Assembly (NCBI RefSeq): GCF_023502145.1
Contig: NZ_JAMFLI010000005.1
Coordinates: 62,001 to 126,000, forward strand
Direction of reading: 5' to 3'
Length of the DNA: 64,000 nt
Origin: Craterilacuibacter sp. RT1T
Lineage (GTDB): Bacteria > Pseudomonadota > Gammaproteobacteria > Burkholderiales > Chromobacteriaceae
This document shows, piece after piece, positions 37,826 through 46,123 of the stretch (positions are counted from its first letter, which is position 1; each line of letters opens with the position of its first letter). A program made the translations under genes and the position numbers. The notes beneath the pieces were generated by a model, which was given only the letters and a program-made list of their open reading frames with translations, made no database searches and was not told the DNA's origin.

Positions 37826-38024
37826 CACCCTCCCCCCGGCCCTCTCCCGCCTGTGGTTTACGAGCAGCAGATGGCAGCAAAACAACCTATCGATGTGTCC
37901 GTAAATACTTGACCACTACACCCTCCCTTCTCCCCAGCGGGGAGAAGGTGGCGCAAAGCGCCGGATGAGGGGGAGCGCGCAGCCACCCTCACCCCAACCC
38001 TCTCCCGCCAGCGGGAGAGGGAAA
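37826..38024. repeat. REP-like palindromic repeats between rmlA and rfaH
   Basis: Two clear units: a ttctcccc...ggggagaa hairpin with a tggcgcaaagcgccggatgagg extension written here in parts (tggcgc, aaagcgccgg, atgagg) at 37924-37972, and ccctctcccgcc-agcgggagaggg at 37984-38022. A partial unit is at 37827-37853. The same family occurs at 39191-39358, 50471-50520, 51287-51338 and 51446-51485. Confidence 0.85.
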
Positions 38025-38082
38025 ACATCAACACCATAAACTTGCTACACCAAGCCGAAACCATTAATTAGCCGCAAACCTC

Positions 38083-38598
38083 ATGCCCTTACCCCCTCCC
38101 CCCCAGCAAGCCTGGTATCTCATCCACACCAAGCCGCGCCAGGAAGACAAAGCGCTACTCAATCTAGAGCAGCAGGGCTATCAGTGTTATCTGCCGCGCT
38201 GTGATATCGAGAAAATCCACCGCGGCAAAACGCTTGTCGTCAGCGAGGCACTATTTCCGCGCTACCTGTTTATCCGCTTGGGCAGCGGCCATGAAGGTAA
38301 AAGCTGGGCGCCGATCCGCTCCACCCTCGGTGTCAGCACACTGGTGCAGTTTGGCGGGCAGCCGGCCAAAGTAGACGATGCCCTGATCGAAGCACTACAC
38401 CAACACGAACAAGCCAGCCCCCACACCGCGCTGTTCAGCCCCGGCGAAATCGTGCGCATCACCGATGGCCCGTTTATCGGCTTGGATGCCATCTATCAAT
38501 GCTGCGATGCCGAGCAGCGCTCGCTCATTCTGTTGGAACTCCTGCATAAGCAGGTACGCATGCAGATCGAAACCGCCCGACTAGGCAAGATCGGCTGA
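38083..38598 (+). CDS. rfaH: Transcription antiterminator RfaH
   Basis: 171 residues of the NusG family. The N-terminal NGN domain starts AWYLIHTKPRQEDKALLNLE (20 residues) and has LFPRYLFIRLGSG; the C-terminal KOW part has FSPGEIVRITDGPFIGLDA. RfaH is recruited at ops DNA and keeps RNA polymerase running through long surface-glycan operons. The matching ops element lies 175 bases downstream at 38773, so the regulator and a target are adjacent. Other genomes usually encode rfaH far from its targets. The stop is followed by a palindrome and a terminator. Confidence 0.93.
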   Translation: MPLPPPPQQAWYLIHTKPRQEDKALLNLEQQGYQCYLPRCDIEKIHRGKTLVVSEALFPRYLFIRLGSGHEGKSWAPIRSTLGVSTLVQFGGQPAKVDDALIEALHQHEQASPHTALFSPGEIVRITDGPFIGLDAIYQCCDAEQRSLILLELLHKQVRMQIETARLGKIG

Positions 38599-38695
38599 CA
38601 TGATGCATCTGCCGCTGCAATGCAACACATATCTATCTACTATTTTGCCTTACACATCCATTCACATGGACTAGGCCGCTCTAGCCCTGTAAACT

Positions 38696-38711
38696 TGTTC
38701 AAGTTTGAACA
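38696..38711. promoter_or_regulatory. 16-base palindrome, candidate operator
   Basis: TGTTCAAGTTTGAACA is a near-perfect dyad with a 2-base centre. It stands between rfaH and the MarR-like gene, just before the terminator. A regulator encoded next door could bind it; no direct support. Confidence 0.4.
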
Positions 38712-38736
38712 GTGGCCGCTCGCGGCCACTTTACTT
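38711..38736 (+). terminator. Terminator after rfaH
   Basis: agtggccg (38711-38718) and cggccact (38723-38730) with a ctcg loop, followed by ttactt. The T tract is weak. Confidence 0.7.
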
Positions 38737-38772
38737 ATCGACTTCAGCGCGCTTGCCGAACGTGACACGGTA

Positions 38773-38785
38773 GGGCGGTAGCGTG
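38773..38785 (+). promoter_or_regulatory. ops element (RfaH loading site)
   Basis: GGGCGGTAGCGTG contains the full ops core GGCGGTAGCGTG known from enterobacterial surface-glycan operons (the end of JUMPstart). It lies on the plus strand, 34 bases before the MarR-like gene that leads the O-antigen block. I saw no second copy elsewhere in the window. Confidence 0.9.
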
Positions 38786-38818
38786 CCCAAAACAGCCTAA
38801 ATCACCCACAAGCGCCCC

Positions 38819-39178
38819 ATGGCCAGCCGCCAAAGCAAACAGCAACAAGACACCTATTACCGCGTAATGCGCCTGCTGCAGGACAACCCGGATCTGACCC
38901 AGCGCGAACTGGCCGAGCAACTCGGCATCAGCGTGGGCGGGCTCAACTACTGCCTGAAGGCACTGGCGGAAAAGGGCTGGGTCAAGATGCAGAACTTCGC
39001 CCGCGCCAAAAACAAGTTCGGCTATATCTATGTGCTGACCCCAAGCGGCGTCGCCGAGAAAGCAGCGCTGACCAAGCACTTTTTGCAGCGCAAACTGGAC
39101 GAATACGAAGCCCTGACCCAAGAAATAGAAACCCTGCGTCAGGAAGTGAAGGCCATCAACAGCCAGCCGCCGGAATAG
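38819..39178 (+). CDS. MarR-family EPS-associated transcriptional regulator
   Basis: 119 residues. A winged helix-turn-helix (LTQRELAEQLGISVGGLNYC and LKALAEKGWVKMQNF) is followed by a C-terminal coiled coil (DEYEALTQEIETLRQEVKAI, 20 residues). This is the small MarR-like family usually found at the head of exopolysaccharide or O-antigen clusters. It is the first gene after the ops element. Its target could be the palindrome at 38696 or the cluster promoter; both are inference. Confidence 0.88.
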   Translation: MASRQSKQQQDTYYRVMRLLQDNPDLTQRELAEQLGISVGGLNYCLKALAEKGWVKMQNFARAKNKFGYIYVLTPSGVAEKAALTKHFLQRKLDEYEALTQEIETLRQEVKAINSQPPE

Positions 39179-39190
39179 AGCCGCAGGCCA

Positions 39191-39358
39191 TCTCTTCTCG
39201 CCACCAGGGGAAAGGTGGCGCACAGCGCCGGATGAGAGGCCACAGCGCCACCCTCACCCCAACCCTCTCCCGCCAGCGGGAGAGGGTGCATATCAGCACA
39301 GCACAATCCGCCCTTCTCCCCGCCGGGGAGAAGGTGGCGCATAGCGCCGGATGAGGGG
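39191..39358. repeat. REP-like palindromic repeats (three units)
   Basis: Three units in a row: gaaaggtggcgc-acagcgccgg-atgag at about 39206-39238, ccctctcccgccagcgggag (39269-39284 core) and the ttctccccgccggggagaa unit with the gcgc-atagcgccggatgagg tail at 39313-39357. They separate the MarR-like gene from rmlC. Confidence 0.85.
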
Positions 39359-39410
39359 CCGCAGCCAAACTACTTAGCGCATCAACAAGCAGAACGCCAA
39401 GGAAAGCCGG

Positions 39411-39953
39411 ATGAAAATCACGCCTCTATCTATCCCCGATGTACTCATGATCGAACCGCAAGTGTTTCACGACAACCGGGGCTACTTCCTTGAGAGCTTC
39501 AATCAGGCCAAGTTCGAGCAACACCTCAAGCGCCCGGTACATTTCGTACAGGACAACCACTCGCACTCGGTTCACCATGTCCTGCGCGGTCTGCACTATC
39601 AGGTAGTCAAGCCGCAAGGCAAACTGGTACGCGTCACGCACGGTGAAGTATTCGACGTAGCGGTAGATTTGAGGATCAACTCCGCGACCTTCGGCCAATG
39701 GGCCGGCTGCATTCTGTCGGCAGAGAACCATCGCCAGGTATGGATACCGGAAGGCTTCGCCCATGGTTTTTATGTACTGTCGCCAACGGCAGATCTCAGT
39801 TACAAAGCAACCGACTACTGGTATCCGCAAGGCGAGCGCACTATTTTGTGGGACGATGCAGATATCGGCATTCAGTGGCCATTAACCATGCCACCGATTA
39901 TTGCCAACAAAGACGCACAAGGCGTCAGTTTCGCTAGCGCAGAGAAATTTTGA
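39411..39953 (+). CDS. rmlC: dTDP-4-dehydrorhamnose 3,5-epimerase, first copy
   Basis: 180 residues of the cupin-like RmlC family. Family blocks: [37 protein letters not shown] (20 residues) with the catalytic His, and [14 protein letters not shown]. It differs clearly from the second copy at 60365 (for example [17 protein letters not shown] against [18 protein letters not shown]), unlike the near-identical rmlA and rmlB pairs. It is the last GC-rich gene before the AT-rich O-antigen block. Confidence 0.95.
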   Translation: MKITPLSIPDVLMIEPQVFHDNRGYFLESFNQAKFEQHLKRPVHFVQDNHSHSVHHVLRGLHYQVVKPQGKLVRVTHGEVFDVAVDLRINSATFGQWAGCILSAENHRQVWIPEGFAHGFYVLSPTADLSYKATDYWYPQGERTILWDDADIGIQWPLTMPPIIANKDAQGVSFASAEKF

Positions 39954-40119
39954 ATAACCGATTTTTGACACAAAAAAATTATCACGCGGTGAGTCGTTAT
40001 CTGCGCCTCTTATCTCAGGGCCTACACATTTGCACAGCATGAAAATTACAAGCCTGCATGAATGGCTTACTGCAACTGGCTAATTGGCATTTACTGCACC
40101 GCTTTTTCCCGCCGAAACA

Positions 40120-40402
40120 TGAATACCGCCAGATTAAGTCTAATGCAAGCCATTAAAGATATTAAATATTCACGTAAACCCAGCGATGGAATCAAGTATG
40201 ATTTGAGCGAAATTTTAGCAATCGTAATTTGTGCAACGCTGTCAGATGTAAGCTCCTCCGAAGACAAGGAGCCATGAAGGCAACACAAGCTGGACTAGCT
40301 GTGACACTTCCCGCTGCTCAAGCATAGCATCCGGTCGGAAGACACTTTTTGCGTGTATTACGTGCGATGGATCCCATGCAATTTCAAAGAGTTTTTCATA
40401 CC
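40120..40402 (+). pseudogene. Remnant of an ISAs1/H-repeat-type transposase (N-terminal part)
   Basis: The reading MQAIKDIKYSRKPSDGIKYDLSEILAIVICATLSDVSS looks like the N-terminus of ISAs1-family (H-repeat) transposases. The frame continues through stop codons to LLKHSIRSEDTF, and after a frameshift to RVLRAMDPMQFQRVFH, which match the next blocks of that family. The rest of the transposase is missing. Such remnants are common at edges of O-antigen clusters, and this one sits exactly where base composition turns AT-rich. Confidence 0.7.
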
Positions 40403-40489
40403 TAAAATAGGTATTCTACAATATTTACGTGAAGAAATTTCATCACATAAAAATCTAACTTACTCAACAAAAAAACACCAAAAATCATT
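40403..40489. other. AT-rich gap before wzx
   Basis: It contains an inverted pair, taaaataggtatt near 40408-40420, and AT-rich DNA that could host a weak promoter. No gene, and no good ribosome site directly before the TTG at 40490. Confidence 0.4.
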
Positions 40490-41725
40490 TTGAAAAACCT
40501 AAGAAAAAATATTGCTCTGCTAATATGCATGCAAGGGGCAAACTACATCATCCCATTAGTTGTATTCCCACATTTAACAAGAACATTAGGCATTGAATCA
40601 TTTGGAGTTTACAGCCTGATACTAACAATTGGACAATACCTAGTATTATTCATAGATTTTGGATTCAACCTCACGGCAAGCCAGAAAATAGCGCAAGCCT
40701 GTGGAGACAGGGATATAATTAGCAGAATATTTTGGGAAACACTCACAGCAAAATTATTTCTCGCTCTCCTCTGCACACTATTCATCATTTTTTTTTACAT
40801 CTCGCAAATAAAAAATAGCACAGAGATAATTTTTTTATACCCACTAATAATTGGAACAACACTAACACCAGTTTGGTTTTTTCAAGGAACTGAACAAATA
40901 TCAAGACTTACCATAATAAACATTATAGCCAGAGGATCAACGATACCACTCATATTAGCTACAGTACACTCCCCTAGTGACATAGGCAAGGCAATTGCAA
41001 TACAAGGGATAGCCAGTACAATCTCCGCAATTTTATCGATAGCACAAATAAAAAGCAGAAAATTAATTAAAAAACCCAAACTTAGAATAAAGGAAATACT
41101 TAACTGCATTGCAGAGTCATCTCCATTTTTTATATCATCTATAGCCATCAGCCTATACACACTAAGCACACCAATCATATTAAGCATCACCAATACAGAA
41201 GACCAAGTTGCATTTTTTTCAGCAGCCGACAAAATAAAAACAGCAGCCCTTGGTTTATTTCTAATAACAGGCACAGCACTATACCCAAGAATCAACGCAC
41301 TATTCATAACTAATAAGGAGCTAATGTATACACTATTAAAAAAAATAATTAGTACCACCTTGACACTAACCACACTGGTTGCGATTACAATAATATCGCT
41401 ATCAGAAGAAATATCCACACTAATTTTAGGCAGTGCCTTCAAAGAAACGTCGACTACATTAGCCATAATGGCTCCGCAAATCGTTTTCGTAATGCTATCT
41501 GTCTCATTAGCCAATTATATTTTAATTCCAAACGGACATAAAAAAGCATACACAGCCATCCCCATCTTCGCTTCAATCATACATATACTAAGCTGCTACA
41601 TCCTTTCAAAAAAGTTTGGGGCTGCCGGCGGAGCGCTATCTATCACTTTAATAGAACTGGGCACAACCATTACCCTCGCTGCGTTCTGCCTTAAGAAAGG
41701 GCTCCTTCAAAATGTATTCCGATAA
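40490..41725 (+). CDS. wzx: O-antigen/polysaccharide flippase (Wzx)
   Basis: 411 residues with about 12 membrane helices, of the MATE/MOP polysaccharide-transport family. The N-terminus GANYIIPLVVFPHLTRTLGIESFGVYSLI is typical, and GGALSITLIELGTTITLAAF near the end is the usual last helix pair. It flips undecaprenyl-linked repeat units across the inner membrane. The start is a TTG; no ATG lies in a sensible place. The gene is strongly AT-rich and contains a T9 tract at 40798-40806. It overlaps the next gene by 14 bases. Confidence 0.92.
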   Translation: MKNLRKNIALLICMQGANYIIPLVVFPHLTRTLGIESFGVYSLILTIGQYLVLFIDFGFNLTASQKIAQACGDRDIISRIFWETLTAKLFLALLCTLFIIFFYISQIKNSTEIIFLYPLIIGTTLTPVWFFQGTEQISRLTIINIIARGSTIPLILATVHSPSDIGKAIAIQGIASTISAILSIAQIKSRKLIKKPKLRIKEILNCIAESSPFFISSIAISLYTLSTPIILSITNTEDQVAFFSAADKIKTAALGLFLITGTALYPRINALFITNKELMYTLLKKIISTTLTLTTLVAITIISLSEEISTLILGSAFKETSTTLAIMAPQIVFVMLSVSLANYILIPNGHKKAYTAIPIFASIIHILSCYILSKKFGAAGGALSITLIELGTTITLAAFCLKKGLLQNVFR

Positions 41726-42743
41726 GAACTTTTTAATATCTATTATCATCCCTGCTTATAACGTCGAAAATCTAATCGCACAAACACTTATCAGTGTTTG
41801 CAAACAAATAAAGAAAAATGAAACCGAGATTATTATAATTAATGACGGTTCGACAGACAAAACAGAATTAAAAATTAAAGAATATATAGAAAAGCACAGC
41901 GATACAACCATTCGATACTTAAACCAAATTAACCAAGGGTTATCTGCCGCAAGAAATACAGGTCTAGCCATCGCCACTGGAAAATATTTAACATTTCTAG
42001 ACAGCGATGACATGTGGGCGGACAACTATATGCAAGTGATACGCCCACTATTGGATACTGATTTTGACATCATAGACTACAACTGCACAAAATTTACACA
42101 ACACAGCGATGGAGAGATAAAAAACAGAGTTGAGGAATACATCAATGGAACACGAAAAGAGATAAGCAGAGGAGACGTTGCAAATATATTCAAAAACTCT
42201 AAATGGTATTCTTGGGCACGGGTTTACAAAAGGGAACTTTGGAAAAATATAAGATTTCCAATAGGCCGGCGATTTGAAGACTTAGCAACCACACCTCTTC
42301 TATACTTCAAGGCAAATCCAAAAAAAATATTAAGCATCGGAGATGCCATTTATCTCTATAGAATAAACCCAAATGGCATAACTCATAATTTGCGCGACAG
42401 CGACCTACAGGATATAGAGCATGCACTCAAAACAATATTTAATGCGGCAGGGAAATATAGTCATATACATCTAATAAATACAACAGAATCATGTATGCGC
42501 ACAGCTAAGTATATAAAATATTGCATGCAAACACTAAACACAAAAGAGGCATACGCAAACGGCAAAAAGTGCTTAGCGGTGATAAGAAGCAATATTTCAA
42601 AAGAGTCAATAAATTCGAAAAATATAAAATACATCCCATATCTATACACCCCAAAACTAATTATCATTATATCTACTACAAATATTTACCTAAGAAAATT
42701 TCTAAGAAAAATAAAATCTACATTGAAAAATTTAATGATGTAA
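41712..42743 (+). CDS. Family 2 glycosyltransferase
   Basis: 343 residues. A GT-A fold with SIIIPAYNVENLIAQTLISV, then IIINDGSTDKT (nucleotide-binding Asp) and the DXD-like FLDSDDMW. RFEDLATTPLLYFKA in the second half resembles other O-antigen GT2 enzymes. The C-terminus is basic and probably membrane-associated. It overlaps wzx and precedes a GT4 gene by 31 bases. The donor and acceptor sugars cannot be told. Confidence 0.9.
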   Translation: MYSDKNFLISIIIPAYNVENLIAQTLISVCKQIKKNETEIIIINDGSTDKTELKIKEYIEKHSDTTIRYLNQINQGLSAARNTGLAIATGKYLTFLDSDDMWADNYMQVIRPLLDTDFDIIDYNCTKFTQHSDGEIKNRVEEYINGTRKEISRGDVANIFKNSKWYSWARVYKRELWKNIRFPIGRRFEDLATTPLLYFKANPKKILSIGDAIYLYRINPNGITHNLRDSDLQDIEHALKTIFNAAGKYSHIHLINTTESCMRTAKYIKYCMQTLNTKEAYANGKKCLAVIRSNISKESINSKNIKYIPYLYTPKLIIIISTTNIYLRKFLRKIKSTLKNLMM

Positions 42744-42774
42744 AATAATTTTTGAAAATACACTAAAGGCAATC

Positions 42775-43860
42775 ATGAAAAAAATTTGTTTTTTTATTGG
42801 GAATCTAGACCAAGCCGGTGGAACAGAGCGAGTATCCTCAGTAATAGCCAATGCAATTGGCCAGAAAGGCTACGAAATCCACATGCTAAGTTTGCAGTGT
42901 GGTCAAATTCCTTTTTTCAAACTAGATACCAACATAAAATACAGTCAGCTATTTAAAAACCCAGGACGCGGCATCATACGTCTTCCAGTTGCCATTAGAA
43001 AACTAAGGGCTTATTTAAAAAAAAATCATATTGATGTTTTAATTGACGTTGAGTCAATGCTCGCACTTTACGCCATACCAGCCATAGTCGGTATGAATAT
43101 ACGGCATATCTGTTGGGAGCACTTTAATTACAATGTCGACTTAGGAAAAGCGACACGCAGTTGGGCACGCAAGTTAGCCGCTCGCTTTGCCGATGATGTG
43201 GTTACCTTGACCGAAGCGGATAAAAAACTATGGCAAGATAATACAACTTGCAATGCAAATATAACAACTATACCAAACCCTATTACCATCGAAATATCGA
43301 CAGATATTAAAATTAAAAAAGAAAAATTACTATTAGCTATAGGCCGACTAGAGCATGAAAAAGGGTTTGACCTATTGCTTGAAGCATGGTCAAAAATTTC
43401 GACAAGGCATCCAGATTGGCGCTTGAGAATAGTGGGTAGTGGGCAAGAACATACGTCTCTAGAAAAAATACGCAACGAATTGAAGATTCAAGAAAGCACC
43501 GAGTTAGTCCCCACAACTAAGAATATCGCAGAGCACTATAATCAAGCTACATTTTTCGTCGTTAGTTCTCGTTTCGAGGGTTTTGGACTGGTAATAATTG
43601 AGGCATTAGCCTTTGGAATTCCAGTGATATCTTTCGATTGCCCATTTGGACCAAAAGAAATAATCAAAGAAGGAAAACATGGGTGGCTATGCTCAAACGG
43701 CAATACAGATCACCTATCCGACAGGATAGACCAAGAGTTAAAAAGCACCGAGAAAAACCCGGACAGATATAATAATATTTCTGAAAATTGCAAATTAAGA
43801 TCCAAGGAATTTAGCATAGATCACATATCAAGATCATGGATTGAATTACTGGAGAAATAA
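42775..43860 (+). CDS. Family 4 glycosyltransferase
   Basis: 361 residues of the GT-B fold. N-terminal FIGNLDQAGGTERVSSVIANA, donor half LLAIGRLEHEKGFDLLLEAW, and the E-x7-E region SSRFEGFGLVIIEALAFGIPVIS (shown as EGFGLVIIEALAFGIPV). The FDCPFGPKEIIKEGKHGWL end is similar to WbnH/AmsD-like galactosyl or GalNAc transferases, but specificity is open. AT-rich, tightly packed with the next gene. Confidence 0.9.
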   Translation: MKKICFFIGNLDQAGGTERVSSVIANAIGQKGYEIHMLSLQCGQIPFFKLDTNIKYSQLFKNPGRGIIRLPVAIRKLRAYLKKNHIDVLIDVESMLALYAIPAIVGMNIRHICWEHFNYNVDLGKATRSWARKLAARFADDVVTLTEADKKLWQDNTTCNANITTIPNPITIEISTDIKIKKEKLLLAIGRLEHEKGFDLLLEAWSKISTRHPDWRLRIVGSGQEHTSLEKIRNELKIQESTELVPTTKNIAEHYNQATFFVVSSRFEGFGLVIIEALAFGIPVISFDCPFGPKEIIKEGKHGWLCSNGNTDHLSDRIDQELKSTEKNPDRYNNISENCKLRSKEFSIDHISRSWIELLEK

Positions 43861-43862
43861 AA

Positions 43863-45005
43863 TTGCCTTGGCTTATACCAATATTATTATTATTAACACT
43901 TTCATTATTCGACAAATCAACAAATAAAATAAAACCTCTATTACCAATTACCCTTAGCCTCCTAATCTTAATCTACTCCATTACATTTTCAAATGGAGTA
44001 GACTGGGTGAACTATCACAACGCCTATCAAGACCAGCCGATCGAATCAATAAGTACTCGATACGAGCCGTTGTTTCATACACTATTTCAATCATTCAACT
44101 TATTATTAAATAATTACTATATCTCAAGCGTATTGTATTTTCTAACATGCATTGCTACGCTTTTTTTAATCATAAAAAGCAAAAAAAACATAGAGCACAA
44201 GTTGACTTTTTTGCTATTTATGATATGCCTGAGTGGATTAGATTTATTTATCGACCAAATACGGCAATTAATGGCTACCATAATAATAATTCAAGCAACA
44301 TACACAAAAGTGTACACAGATAAAAAAAGTTGGATTCTATACGTTCTCGCTGCATCAGCCTTTCATGCTAGCGCAATCATTGCCATGCTGTTTTTATTTA
44401 TAAAAGACAACAAAAAAACAAACATTATTTTTTCTACAGCAATATCGCTTATAATCGCTATTGGATTACTAAATATAGAACAAATTGCAGCCGAACTAGC
44501 AAGTCAACTTGATGTATTTATTTTTAGCAAAGTAATATACTATACAAGTCAATTCGATGTGAAATTAAGGTTTGGCGTTGTAATGGCAATAGATCTAATT
44601 ATTATTGCCACACTAGTTTTTACCCCATCAAAAAAACTCACACAGCCCGACAGGAGGATTACTGGGCTGATTTTTTTAGCATCATGCTTACATATTACAT
44701 TCTATCTATTCCCTATTTTACAAAGAAACATGTCCTATCTATACATCCCACATGCCTTATACGCAGCCAATCATTTTAAAGAGTTAACATCTGGGAAAAC
44801 GACAACATGGAGTTTATTTCTCCTGACAGGAACAATTGCCATATCATTAATTTCTCTAACAAATACATTAACAGGGGAGCTAAGGCCTAAAATTACAGAG
44901 TGGAACATAGACTCTCCTTTTGATTTGAGCAACAAAAATAAACTACTGATACTAAAAGAACAAAGATGTAACACAACAAATCGCATCAGTCCTGGGTTTT
45001 GCTAA
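43863..45005 (+). CDS. wzy: O-antigen polymerase (Wzy, EpsG-like)
   Basis: 380 residues with about ten membrane helices. It begins at a TTG two bases after the previous stop. EpsG-like marks are FSNGVDWVNYHNAYQDQP and RYEPLFHTLFQSFN near the N-terminus, then FIDQIRQLMATIIIIQATY and FHASAIIAMLFLF, a histidine-bearing block seen in this family. It should join repeat units made with the flippase at 40490. Sequences of Wzy proteins vary greatly, so the call rests on topology and these motifs. Confidence 0.85.
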   Translation: MPWLIPILLLLTLSLFDKSTNKIKPLLPITLSLLILIYSITFSNGVDWVNYHNAYQDQPIESISTRYEPLFHTLFQSFNLLLNNYYISSVLYFLTCIATLFLIIKSKKNIEHKLTFLLFMICLSGLDLFIDQIRQLMATIIIIQATYTKVYTDKKSWILYVLAASAFHASAIIAMLFLFIKDNKKTNIIFSTAISLIIAIGLLNIEQIAAELASQLDVFIFSKVIYYTSQFDVKLRFGVVMAIDLIIIATLVFTPSKKLTQPDRRITGLIFLASCLHITFYLFPILQRNMSYLYIPHALYAANHFKELTSGKTTTWSLFLLTGTIAISLISLTNTLTGELRPKITEWNIDSPFDLSNKNKLLILKEQRCNTTNRISPGFC

Positions 45006-45009
45006 AATA

Positions 45010-46110
45010 ATGAAGATTATTTTTATTATTACCGGCCTCGGCATAGGTGGTGCTGAGCGACAAGTCTGCGACTTAGCCGATAAGTTTTCCGAATTAGGTC
45101 ACCAAGTATTATTAATATCAATGACTGGCGATATCATCAACCGGCCCCGCTCATCCGCAGTGGAAATTGTGGCACTAAAGATGAGTAAAAAAATACATGG
45201 ATTTATCCATGCCTATTTTAAATCGCGCAAACTTATCCACAAGTTCAAACCGGATGTAGTGCACAGTCATATGGTGCACGCCAATTTATTTTCGCGTTTG
45301 CTACGTTTGACAACCTCAATACCACGATTAATTTGCACGGCTCACAGCTCCAATGAAGGTGGAGCTGTGAGAATGCTAGCTTATCGTCTGACAGATAGGC
45401 TCTGTGAGCTAAGCACCAATGTAAGTCAAGAAGCGGTCGATGTTTCCATCCAGCGCAAGGCAGCCCCCCCCCATCGCATTGTCGCCGTCTATAACGGCAT
45501 CGATACTGAACGCTTTAGGTTTAATCCCGCCAGTCGGCTTCGCTTGCGAAATGAACTAGGTGTATCAGATCAAACACCATTATTGCTGGCCGTTGGGCGA
45601 CTCACTGCGGCCAAGGACTATCCTAATCTATTAGCCGCTTTTGCCCAATTACCAATAACCTATACCCATGTACAACTGGTTATTATCGGTACAGGTGAAG
45701 AGGAAGGCGCCTTAAAAGAAATTGTTCACAGCCTAGAATTGACTGGGCGAGTCCATTTTCTTGGATTACGGCAAGACGTGAACGACTGGATGAGTACGGC
45801 AGATGTCTTTGTGTTGTCCTCCGCTTGGGAAGGGTTTGGTTTAGTGGTGGCGGAGGCCATGGCATGTGAGCGAGTGGTGGTAGCGACCGATTGTGGTGGT
45901 GTAAAAGAGGTGATGGGAAATTTTGGTATTTTAGTAGCGCCGCATCTACATCAGCAATTAGCAGATGGATTAACTACTGCACTTAGGCTTACTAATGATG
46001 AATATATCAAACTAGGTAAGGCAGCAAGATTACACATAAATTCAAATTTTTCCTTATCAGCTGCTGCTGGCATCTGGCTAAAACTATATAATCAAATGCA
46101 ACATAAATAA
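45010..46110 (+). CDS. Family 4 glycosyltransferase with a C9 tract
   Basis: 366 residues of the GT-B fold. N-terminal GLGIGGAERQVCDLADKFSE, HSHMVHANLFSRLLR in the acceptor half, LAVGRLTAAKDYPNLLAAF, and the E-x7-E block SSAWEGFGLVVAEAMACERV. It contains nine consecutive C at 45464-45472 (codons for Ala-Pro-Pro). The frame is now open, but a one-base slip would truncate the protein to about 150 residues. The sugar specificity is unknown. Confidence 0.9.
   Translation: MKIIFIITGLGIGGAERQVCDLADKFSELGHQVLLISMTGDIINRPRSSAVEIVALKMSKKIHGFIHAYFKSRKLIHKFKPDVVHSHMVHANLFSRLLRLTTSIPRLICTAHSSNEGGAVRMLAYRLTDRLCELSTNVSQEAVDVSIQRKAAPPHRIVAVYNGIDTERFRFNPASRLRLRNELGVSDQTPLLLAVGRLTAAKDYPNLLAAFAQLPITYTHVQLVIIGTGEEEGALKEIVHSLELTGRVHFLGLRQDVNDWMSTADVFVLSSAWEGFGLVVAEAMACERVVVATDCGGVKEVMGNFGILVAPHLHQQLADGLTTALRLTNDEYIKLGKAARLHINSNFSLSAAAGIWLKLYNQMQHK
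45464..45472 (+). repeat. C9 homopolymer in a glycosyltransferase gene
   Basis: A run of nine C lies in codons 152-154 of the GT4 gene. In related bacteria such as Neisseria, poly-C/poly-G tracts of similar length in LPS glycosyltransferase genes cause on-off switching. The effect here is unproven. Confidence 0.7.
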
Positions 46111-46123
46111 TGTTGGTATTATT

